Source: Sipunculus nudus
Taxonomy: Eukaryota > Annelida > Sipuncula > Golfingiida > Sipunculidae
Assembly (NCBI GenBank): GCA_026874595.1
Contig: CM049309.1
Coordinates: 68,304,926 to 68,368,925 of the forward strand
Length of the DNA stretch: 64,000 nucleotides
Reading direction: 5' to 3'
Position 1 is the stretch's first letter; each line of letters starts with the position of its first letter. The notes beneath the pieces are model-generated. The model did no database searches. It was given only the letters and a program-made list of their open reading frames with translations, and had not been told where the DNA came from. Shown here piece after piece: positions 27,001 to 39,000 of the stretch. The position numbers were made by a program, and so were the translations under genes.

Positions 27001-30000
27001 CCCAAGGCCTGTCCGCATCTAACAAGCGACTCTAACGTTTCCATGGTAACGCTCTAACCTAGTAAGATTCCAGTATCTAGTAATATCCGCTCTTAAAAAT
27101 CCGTAAATAAGTACTGTTAAAGCCAACCTAACGAACCGGCGGTATCCGTACAATAACACTACGGTAGCTCTACGCATCAAAATTCTACTTATACGGACGG
27201 ACGGACGGAAGGTCGGACGAAGGGTCAGACGGATGGACGGATGGATATCAAGATATCAATAAACACCATGCACCTATGATTACCATGCCAATCGGGAGGG
27301 GTAAACTTACCTGTAAAGAGACCCTACCACGTGACCAATCACAAACCAGTGTAGGAAAAATTATACCAGGGCGTATCTAACAACATCAAAAATTTTCACT
27401 CTAATCTGGGTTTATATCAAACCAGTAATGATGTTCAGGTATCACTGAACTAGCATTACTCACAAAACATGCATGTGTTCTAGCCAAATCTTCAAGGTAT
27501 ATGCTAATCCTGAAACAATGTTGTGCTTCAGGTAATATTCTCACTGAATAAATATTAACTCCTAACAGTGGGGTAATTTCATTGTGCAAGTATACACTAC
27601 AACATCAGTTTGGTGTCATTTCCAATTATTAATTCAGATCAACTCTAGTTTGAGTATATGAATGTCTGGTTTCAGTATTGTTTTCTCAGTTCAAAACTTC
27701 TGAAACTTACTGTAATTAGCCAGTTTTTTTAAGGCTAATTATATCCTGGCGCGCTCGCCATACAATGTCACCCCTAACTTAACGTGAAAACTTTACAACG
27801 GATATATCCTATAAAACAATAGGATGGGTTTACGCTCGCCACTTGATTTCACTCATCAAGAAATTAGATCCCGGTCATTACAGGTGACATTTCCAGGTTC
27901 TTTTAAGGACGTGTATTAAAATACCAGACAATCATACACCCAGATCAATAGAAACTATGAGACATCAGGTTAAATTCACAAATATAATTCAAGACAATAC
28001 TTACAGAGACACAAATGTGAGTGTGTGCGATGATGTGTCAATACGACAGTTCTTCACATTAAAAATACAGGATATTTACTGAGTCCATGGTTTGTATAAT
28101 AAACCATAAAGTCCAGTTCCTTCAGAGATCTCTGGTTACTGTTTTGTGCAGAATCTAGCGTATGGTTAGCAGCATATAGTCTTTCTGAGTTTAGCGATCT
28201 TCAACTGATCTTGCTTGTCAGCGACCCGGGTAGGATTACGTTCACATGAATGCAATAGCGCCCTTTGTTTACACAGAGCTTAGAGTCCTTGACCTTGCTC
28301 TTGTAGCAACGGTCTCACGGCGGTTATGTATCTAGGTCAAGCTGAACTAGGCCGGCAGGTAACGAGCGCTCTCTCTATATATCGCCAATACGAAGCTCTT
28401 TCGGCAGCACGGCTGAGTTCTTATGAGCTGGGTCCTTGCTTCATGTAGAAGCTTGCTTCTATGCCGTTCCTGGCGTTTCAATGTTCCTACTCCCGTGCGT
28501 GCGTGCTGCCACCTCAAGCTTCAAGACCCAACTGAAGGCAGCTTCCAGCGTCTCTCCCTGAACTCTGACGTCACAATACGGCGATCCGGTTCTCTGATTG
28601 GCTTATTTCTCAAGTGTCCCATATAAGGATATATGTGACCCAGTTTGACTGTTAGCGTCACCATGGCGACCCACATACCAAATGTAACAATTACACACGA
28701 TGCGTGACACGGATAAATCAGCTGATAGCCGATGGGATTCCATACAAGAATACACAATATATATATATACAATCAAGACCTGTCAACGCTTTAGGATGAC
28801 GCTTCACGTCAATATCAATAGAGAACAGACTTCGTTAAACTATGATACAAAACACCGTACATATTGTCACCGATTTCTGGTGACAGTATGGGTACTGTAG
28901 ACTTTGACCTTGATCTTCAAGGTCAAATCATGTAATTCTTAGATTATTGTGACCCCCTATAACTTTGGATGTATTGAAGATTTTTTCTTCAAATTTGACA
29001 TAGCAGTTCTTTCTGTCAAAATCTCAGAGGGGTTGGAAAACCAGTGACTTTCACCTTGATCTTCAAGGTCAAAACTGCTGAAATGTAGGATCATTGTTTT
29101 CAGATAGTGCATGTCTTTACCCCTAATGTTTTGGTATGGCCCAAAGGGGGGGGGGGCATGTATCTGTTTTTGCAGCCATTCTAGTTCCAGAAGGCTTTCA
29201 TCAGATAGTTTGTTGTGGGTCTCACTTAAAAAAAAATGTTAAGATATATGTAAAATTGTAAGCATCCCAAAATTGAATAAATACATCAAAATTTTATGAC
29301 TGAACCTGTGATAACATAGTCCTCATCGACAAAGGTTAATAAATATCAGATATGCTGTTTAATTAAACAGGCCTAATCTGATATGTGACAACAGATAACA
29401 AAGATAGTCCCTTGATATCAGCTTCTGTGGCTCAGGGGTAGAGCACAGGACTCAAAGCCAGGAGATCATGAATTCGAATCTCAGTACAGCCAAGATGTCG
29501 AGATTTTTCACAGTTGGCCCCCCAATCAAGGTGAGCTCTCTGCAGGCTTAATGGGAAAGTTGTGCCCCACAACTGTTCACTCATAAATAAGCACACTTTC
29601 GGGGGTTCCTTGGGGGTATTTCCAGCAATGGGGACGATTACGCACCCAAGGCTTAGTCACTAGACCTGGTTTATGCAAGGATATAAAATATCAGAGGAAG
29701 CATCTGATACTGCCCTGTCACGTAGTCTGAAACAGGAATGAATTCTGCAGATGTACATATACGTAGTTAAGTTACCATTAAAAAATGGAGACGGTTACCT
29801 CCACCCAAAAAAAAAAATTAGATAATCCCTTGAAACTCCTTCAAAACAGGCCAGAAAAAGGCAATCCCACTGAACACCAGTTGTTTGTCCTCCACATGTT
29901 TATAAGATGTTGGAGACCTGCCAAAATACATTCAATGAGGACATCTGGTGAAAAGTCAGCCAACTAGAGTTTTGCAAAGGGCATTTTGCAACTTGTAACC

Positions 30001-33000
30001 TTTCAGCTTCTGCACTAGTCCAGAACTGGACTATGTGGGGCCTATTTATACATAATCTGATAGTCTGTGTTAACAGGGCAACACAAACTATCTGATTATA
30101 AATAGGCCCTGAACAGTCCAGTTCTGGACTACTTCCACACATATGAGACTACCCAACTACCTTAAGTTACATGTGTTTCTGTTTGTCTGTATTGGGGCAT
30201 GATCCATGTTTATAAGCAGCTTCCAGAAAAACAGATAAACAAGATCATACATCTATCACAGAGGCATTTTAAGAACTTTTCTTAACAGGAATTACCCACA
30301 GTTCATTAGTATGTATGCCTATTATATATAGAAAAAAGGTAGGTGAATACCTAACTTTAAGGGCCACCTCATGGGATATATTTAGTAGTTTAACCCCGGT
30401 TGTTTTTTACACAGAGTTCTTGCTGCTGGAGAACATCGCTTCAGACTTTATGCTGCCATGCGTGCTGGATCTGAAGATGGGGACCCGCCAGCATGGGGAC
30501 GATGCCAGTGATGCCAAGAAGTCCAGCCACATGCAGCGGTGTGCCAGCACCACCTCCAGTACCCTGGGTCTCCGCATCTGTGGCATGCAGGTATGATATA
30601 CAAGATATATATATTTATCAGATTAAATAACTGATTATTTTGATGCTGTACAGTTACACTAATTATGTATAATAATCTGTTGTATATGATATCTGTTTAT
30701 GTATCCACCCATTAGTGTTGCGTTTTATGTACTTTTGATGCCTTAATCCTTGAATTTGTCAGGTGGCTTAGGGAAGTTCTTGAATGTATTATGTGAAGAT
30801 TGAGTCATAATAGGGAATACAGCGTTATTATGTCATAACCAGTAACTGAATATTCTGTCCCCCATTTATATGGCAAAATATGCAGCATGACAGGAAAGTG
30901 GGGCCTGGTGACACTCAGCGATTGACATTTTTGTCCCATGTAATTAATGTTTAAATATTGCGCTTTCTTTATAATTTTTATTTTCTTTATTTTGTCCTGG
31001 CTCTCTGGGCATATAGTCTAACTATTCTGCTGTTTCTGGACACTTCCGACAAATCCCAAAGTTAATAGCCACGCAGGTCCACATACGCATGGATGTTGAA
31101 AATGCTTGTGATGAATAAAATAAATATTATTATTGTATCCCCAGACAAAGTCGGGGGATACTATGTTTTCATACCGGTCCCGCCGCCGCCGCCGCCGCAT
31201 ATAAATCTTGTTGGCGCGATAACCCAAAAAATATTTCACGGAACTTTACCAAACTTGGTATATGTATAGATATGGGTAAGAGGACGACGCCTATTTAAAA
31301 TGAGGTCATGACCTTTACTAGGAGAGTGTCCTTGACCTTGAATAGGTCCAATTTTGGGGAAAATCACACAAATTCTTTAATATCTCAAGAAATCTTGCAT
31401 GGATTTATCCCAAAATCAAGTTGATGGAAGATCATGGATAGGGTTGTCATATTCCAGAAACTGGTGGCGCCACCTATTATTCTTCACTTGTTTTCATGCC
31501 GTTTAATACCCCCAAAATTGCCACCTTACAGTACTGTGAGCATTATAAGTCAAAAACTAATGGACAGATTTCTTTTATATTATGCATATACATAGGTATG
31601 GGTTATGGGATGATGGTTATTTAAATTGGGGTCATGACCTTTCCTATGATAGTGGCCTTGACCTTGAATATTGCCATATATGGTGAAAATCACACTCCTC
31701 TTATGATATCTCCAGTGTTGATAGCCATATGGATTTCAAACATGACTTATGTATGGCCCACCACTAAAGTAAGAACCCTAAAGGGTCTAGGGTCATGAGG
31801 TCAAAGGTCAGGGTCAATGGACTAGCATTTTAAAAGATACTGTGGATGCATTTTAAGCCTACCTTTCATCCTAGGTCTTCCATCTCGCACATATAGTTCA
31901 CCTGCCAAGAGAGGAAGAACCCTATCAATTTTGAGGTCACAAGGTCAAAGGTGAAGGTCACAGGAGCCATCTGTCCAAAAATTAGTTTCTGGATGATAAT
32001 TCCTTCTTTTATTGATGTATGGATTTCAAACTTGACTTGTATTTGACCCATTGGAAAGCAAGACCCAAATTGATTTTGGGGTCATGAGGTCAAAGGTCAA
32101 GGTCACAGGACACATCTTTAAAAAAATCAAGGTCACAGGACCAACATCTTCAACAAGATTGTGGATTGTTAGATGGAAGAAACAATAAATATGCCAAGTG
32201 TCAGTATATGCTGCTAAAAATGGGGGTCAATTTTTAAAGGGGGGGGGGGGGCGCCTACTATGTCTGGGGATACTCTGGCACCTGCGGTGCCAAGAAATGT
32301 CTAGTTGAAAATAAGCGTTTTGTCTGAACTTGGACAGATCCTAGTGGACAAAATGTATATGGTGATATCGCAATAATAAGAAAGTTGACTTTACGATTAC
32401 CATAGCTGTCAGATACTGTGAAAGTACCGTCCAAACCCTACTGTGACATAATATCTATGAATTGTCAAAATATTTCAGTTTCTCCTCAGATTGGAAATAT
32501 ATACAGTGATGTTGGTCAGTGAGTGATTTGATATTTTTTAGCTCAGCGGACTATTAGTCATCTGAGCAATAGTCATGGTCCTTTGTCTGTCATCCATCTG
32601 TCGGGTAACATGGCATGTTTTCAAAACGGTTGGACCTATGAATTCAAAATGTTGCATTCAGTAAGATGTCCCCAAAATCTCCTACCATACTGAAAATTTG
32701 GTTACTAGGACTTTGTTCCTTTGAGATATTAAGTAAAAACCTCTTGTTTTCCATAAAAAGCCATTGTTACACTTCAAGGATGCCTAATAATAAAACCGCT
32801 GATCTGTTTTTGATCATGTTTAGTATTCTTATTCTTCCATACATTTTCTATGAACATAACAAAAATTAGGTCATTATTGGGTACTGCTTTGAAGTTATGG
32901 GCCCAAATATAATGCAATTTAAAAAAAAAATCAGGAAATATATTTACTCACTTAACATGAGAATTGAGGAAGCTGGAGACTTTTTTTCAAGGATATAATT

Positions 33001-36000
33001 TTATTTAATCAAGATTCAAATGTTTACCCAAAATTAGATCTGCATTTTGCAAATTTTTCAAGTTATTAGCATAAATAAAAAATCAATAACTGAAATTTTG
33101 TCCAACTTTGGCAACTGAAAGTTTTTTCCCTGTAAGCTTGGTTGATTTAATTTTAACAGCATTTATGCATAAGGATTTAATTTTTTTAAAACTGAAATGT
33201 CAAAGGAATTGATTTAAAAGAGTAGCTTTATTCAAATTTTCATACACCATGTTGTGTTGTTAACATCAAGCCCATCTAGTAGTACAGCCTTCACTTGTGT
33301 TATGTAACACACTCAAGGCAGCTTGCCTTGGCTCAGCTTGGCCAATTCTGGCAGACTTCCCCTCTTCCCTGCACTCCCCCAGTGTTGCTCCTAGGCATGA
33401 AACACAAAAGGACACCGGGCCCCTTGATGAATTTTCTAGGGGACAAACCAAAGTTGGTGGGGACACGTTCTTTGAAGCAAAATTTTATGTTAAATAATCA
33501 ATGTTAATTGAATGTTTTAATTTTTGCGCATTTTGAAAGGAAAAATAGGTATTTTAAAGGCTGGAATTGTTACATATATTACAGGTCACCAATCTCAAGT
33601 CTTCATAAAACTTAAGCCTAGGAAATTATTGTCTTAATAACAACATTATACATAGATGACCATGTATAGATTGCAAATTGCTGACACACAATCATCTTTG
33701 TTGCTGATTTAGGAATCACGCTTGTACGCTTGACAGCTTGTACCATTCAAAGGGGCAAGTCAGTATTGTAACGTTTTGAAGAACTCAGTTTACAGGGGAA
33801 AAAACAAACATATACGCAAGGTTTTATTCATTGTCGATAAATGTTATAAAGATAGGCTATTAAGAAAGTCAACCGTACCTGCGTAAGTTGCCGTGGTACG
33901 ACGTCAGTTTGTTAAAGGCTGTTACCGGTGTGGTTATATTAAATTATAGTTTGACAAGAATGAAAGGAATACAATAAACATCCAAATTTCTGTTCCCAAT
34001 AAAGTAAAAAAATCGGTAACTGAAACTTAATGTGACAATTCCGTGTCATTTATGTGTAGGCGTATAGCCTAGAACGATATTACTTGTCAGCCGGGAAAAT
34101 TTGCGGCCGGCATTGCCTTATAGGCTTATAATAATTGTTAGGCAAGTATCAAACTACAAGACATCACAATTTCAAAAAAATTGAACTTTATTTAATACGG
34201 AAACTGTACTCAGAATATTTTGATCATTGCATTTTGATTCCTGAAATTTTTGTGTAAACCTAGGTAGGCCTCATCCCGCGAAAATGATGTCAGCTTAACT
34301 GAGGGAAATATGCTGTTGATAGCCGCTTTATCATACTTGTTTGACCAGTATCAAAAGATTTTAAAATGTCTGCAGTATTGGTCCGAGAAATATAAAGCAA
34401 CCGATAAAAAAAATAGATTGGGTCTTCTTAATTATGACATTTTCATATTGAATATATACTGCGATAGTGAGTCATTTAGTCATGAGAAATGTCACATTTG
34501 CGATGAAGTATATTCCCCGGCTTGGGCTTATTTTCATACCGGACTTCAGCAAAATCACGTGACCCTGAGGCTCTACTTAAGAGTAAATTCCTATTCAAAT
34601 TAAAGCTTATGACACGTTCAGTCCAGAATAGGAATATGCAATAAAAAAAAAAGAGTGGCCGTCGGTTGGCTGGCCTGCCATGAAACGATGTCACTATACA
34701 GGCAAATTGTTTGAGATGATTGTGTAAGACCTGACCTAAGTTGCTTTGAGGGAAAAATTTGTCTGACTAATCGTAGTACAAGTAATCTAAGGCATTATAA
34801 TGAAATGATCGATCTGATAATTCAAAACTGTCTAATGTCGTTTCGAACTGCTTGACAAGACACGCGAACATTCGAAATTATGGGCAGGCTAGTTTCTAAC
34901 TGTTCTTCCCGGATTAACTTAGGGGTGAAACGCCGTGAGTATTGATCAGGTTGGCTATTGGTGCACCTTCTTAACTTCGATAAATCCTAAAAATATCTGT
35001 TTTTTCATATTCATGTTTATAAATAATTAAAATACATTATCCTGAGACTAGGTAGGCTCAACAAAATCACGTCGGAGTCGAGCACTGGACGCTTGCTTGC
35101 AACTTTATTCCGACCACTAGAACATTGATCTTTGTCAGAACAGCTGCAACACCTCCATGTGTATGGACCAACCCTGAGGCAATGCATTGAAGACATCAAT
35201 GGTGTGACCATTAAACCTGTGTAAATTATGTAATCCCGCGTATAGTTTTATCAGGGATTCAGATACCAGAGGATTTCCCCAAATCTTTCTGAAGGGATAA
35301 GTACATTGATTTTTTTTTAATCTGTATAAATTTTCATACAACTTCGTTCGTTTAAGGGTCGCATAATTTAAATTTTAAGGGACACGTGCCAAAATAGTGT
35401 GTCCACATGGGCATGGCTGCCTAAAAACAAAGGGACATGGCTAATAAAATTGTGGCAATACCGCACTCTAGGAGCAACACTGCTCCCCCCCCCCCCCCCA
35501 GATGGTGCATAAACTAGATGACTATTATAATTTTCTGTATTTGATTCATTCTTATTCTAGGCTTTGCTACATTTTAGATTTTGTATTGTACCACTAGGTT
35601 TACAATGAATGAAGTGCACATTTGATTGTGTCCACAAGTGGTGTATTGCTATGTAAGTGTTGATGTTCATCAGATAAGTAATTCCTTACTTCAGAAGAGT
35701 TAAAACTTCACCAGGTGTGAAATTGACTCTTAATTCCAGTAATAATTTATTGTGAGATAGTAATTAGCACAGTGATATTGTTTGTCCCTTATTGTTTTTA
35801 TTAATCAAATTTACTGAATCTTTTATTTCGGTGAATAAAATTAAGCATGAACTGAAAACTGTTTTTCTTTATGAGTCTTGTCAGAGTATTAGTTTTGCAA
35901 TCATATATTTAGAACTTTACTTTAAGCAAAGTAGGAGGGCCCCTTTCCTCTTAGCTTCTCATATGCATATATATGTCAAAGTAGAGATTACAATCCAACG

Positions 36001-39000
36001 GGATTGGAAATTCCACCAGGTGAGATCACAATTGGGATCTCCCCTAGGAGAAATCACAATCGTAATCTCTCCCAGGAGAAATTAAATCCCACTGAATATC
36101 CTCTCACAATTTGGATCTCCACTGGCTTGAGTCTAGTGGAAATCACAATCATAATGTCTACTAGAAGAAATCAAAATCCTACTGAATATCCTGTCACAAT
36201 TTATGATTATGTAAATTCATAAATGAATGAAGAGTGATTTATTAATGATATGATTTTCAAAAGTGTAATGTTATTGCAGTCACACATACAATTTGTCAAA
36301 AGAATTATTACCATAAATTCTGTTTAGAGAATTTGTTTATATGTTAAGACCAAAATGTGACATTGCTCATTTAATGAAATGGGCAGTTATGTTGCTCATT
36401 TATACATGTTACTAGTATATAGTTGTGTATATATTTATATATACATCTAGTTTTCAATTATTATATTAATGTACATAATAATTACTAAGCTATATATAAT
36501 ATTATTTATATATTACAAATTAAATTGAAATATTTTAGAAACATGAAATTTGAGTAACTGATGTTGGTAAGTTTTTTGACTGACGCCACTGAGGCCGATT
36601 TGTTTAATATTTTACAAGAATAATCCCCTGAATAATTCTTATAATAATTGTCATTAATGGTTCTACATGAATGATTTTTGGCTGAATTATGGAGATTGAA
36701 TTGAGTCATTTTACCATATATTGTTATGGTAGTCATTATTGTTTATATTTTAAATACATATTAAATGTCATAAATACATAGATTAAAGATACAGGTTTTG
36801 TCCTGATACTTAGGAACATTGTAACTGTTTAAATCTGTATTAAGTTCATAAAGAATGGTCACAGATACACTTTAAATAAATACTGATTGTCAAAAATATC
36901 TAAAAAATTTTTTGTTTAACCAGTTATGGTTGTAATAATTATTATTGTATTTAGTAATATGAATGTCATGTATCTTAGTAAGGAAGATAACAAAAGATGT
37001 TAATTAACATAAAGAACACATATGGTACTGGCAGTGTGTTCATTTAAGTCTGATAGAGAGAAAGACCGAGGAAACATGATTGGACTTGTTGGCTCAGGTC
37101 ATGAATTTTATAACATTAGACCAAGAGCCATGTAAGCTATAAATCAAGGAGTGGACACACAGTGAAAGATACATACACTACTTAAGCATACAGATTAACA
37201 GCACAGCGAACAGATCCAGACATACCACACCAATTAAGTCATAAAAGAGTAGACATCAGATTTGTCCACTACGTCACAAACCACTTTCATACAACTAACT
37301 TTAACAATGGAAAGGAGATAGGCTTTGATACACTGAAAGCCAGAAAGGGAGCATCTAGCAAAATGAACAACAATAAATGGAATATATACAAGTTTATTAG
37401 ATACAAGTTTGGGCAAAGAGACCCACGTAAGATATATATAGATATGGTCAGTGAGAGAGACAGAACCAGTGAAGAGGTGGAGAAGGAAGAACTATAGAGT
37501 CAGTCAGATAGAGAAGTCGTCAGTTGTCAGGCTATCAGTCACAGTCAAGGTCATCATCCAGGCTTGGTCACCTGGGCCTCCCTGCCGATCATGGGCTCCC
37601 TGTGCTCGCTGTGCATGTCACCTATCTGTAACAACATGAGGTAACTAATGTATCTCAAGCTGTAGTAGCAAGAGACACTGATACGATCTTTGTGTACTAA
37701 GTGACTGACGAGTAGTGTTACGCGTTATGTAAGAACTCTACTATATAAGAAGAATAGACTGACTTCGATAATTAAGAATTGATAAAAAGACGACTGTTAC
37801 GTAAGTGTAATACTGTGTGAAGAAGAATGTCAATTTATTATATATATATTGCTGTGATCATCAGAGACAATTATATTGAATAATCACTATGCCAATGAAT
37901 CAGAATAAAGAGACTTGTTTTACAACTATCCTTTGTTATATCTGGGTCATTCCCCCCCAGCCTTATAGCAATATGTTAGCTGTGTGATGCTGTTACATCT
38001 AGCCTGGTACCAGTTTATCAGCATTTATTACATCAAGCCACTAGACATTTAGATTTCAGGTTATCTTTGGTTAATATTGACAAGAAAGTTTTTTTTTTTA
38101 AATTTAGATTTAGGATTTAAGTTATTCATCATACCAGGCAATGTTACAATTATGGATATTTTGCTCTCTGTGGCTATATAAAGACAATGGTACATGGATT
38201 ATAAATTATTGGTATCCCTACTCAACTTAATTCAAGAATTTGCCATCAGTGAGATATATCTGCATATTAATTTTGCATTTAGTATGCATCAGTAATAATT
38301 TTACATATATTCCTGATTTCTTTTGAATAAAAAGTCAGCTGAAAAGCATTTTGTATTGGAAAAATAAATTTCAAAGTTATTTCAAGTAGGGACCACTTTT
38401 GTGTTCAGATGGCAGCACTTGGTTTACCATTGGCAGATTGCCAGTGCCTTGATATTGGCCATTAGCCAAGATGATGTCAGCTCTATAAATAGTTTTGGCA
38501 CAGTGCCAGGATAGGAAGAAGTGCAGCCAGGTATAGGTCAAGAGTTCACTCAGTGCAGTAGCTGCATTCTATTTTTAGCTTTGGCAGACTGCTCAGTGCA
38601 TCAAACTCTGGGGAAGTTTGATGTATTGGACCGGTATTTTGACCTGTCTTTGCGTCTTTGATGGTATTCTCATTTACAAGACAGATGGTGCCACCTACAT
38701 TGACTTTTGCAGTGTATGCGCCTGCTTATTTCTACAAAGGAATTTGATACATCAGCCTAAAATTGGGCATGTATATACATTTCAGGTGGCTTTATAGTGT
38801 TCAAGACTGGTGGCGCCACCTACAATAATTTTTGCACAGTGTATGGCCCTGCTTATTTCACAGGAGGGGTTTGACATATCAGTCTGACATTGGGCATATG
38901 TATATAACTCTTGGTTGTATATAAGACTGGTGGTGCCAGCTACAATCATTGTATCCGCCAAAACAGAGTTGCGACGCTGCCGCCATCGCCGCATAGGTTT

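Larger units (their letters stand above)
22138..28885 (-). mobile_element. Ty3/gypsy-type LTR retrotransposon, Gmr1-like order, reverse transcriptase core deleted
   Basis: A 6.75-kb element in IP6K intron 3, transcribed leftward. Two LTRs (1132 and 1120 bp) start TGTCACC and end GGTGACA, and both flanks carry the 5-bp duplication GTATG (22133-22137 and 28886-28890). Reading leftward the internal order is gag, zinc knuckle, protease, integrase, RNase H. Integrase before RNase H is the arrangement of Gmr1-like elements, not of ordinary gypsy. There is no room for the reverse-transcriptase fingers and palm, and no YxDD motif is seen. It is defective on its own but young, judged by LTR identity. 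Confidence 0.5.

Noticed and set aside
29422-29500. Functional tRNA gene
   Set aside because: A and B boxes are present, but the acceptor and anticodon stems do not pair. SINE is the better explanation.
34310-34603. 97-codon open frame inside the hAT-like element
   Set aside because: No similarity to transposase motifs (DDE, hATC) and it is too short.
36820-38000. Possible solo LTR with TATA-like and AATAAA words
   Set aside because: TGTAAC...GTTACA ends can be proposed, but the flanks (AACAT and TCTAG) do not match and no second copy exists in the window.
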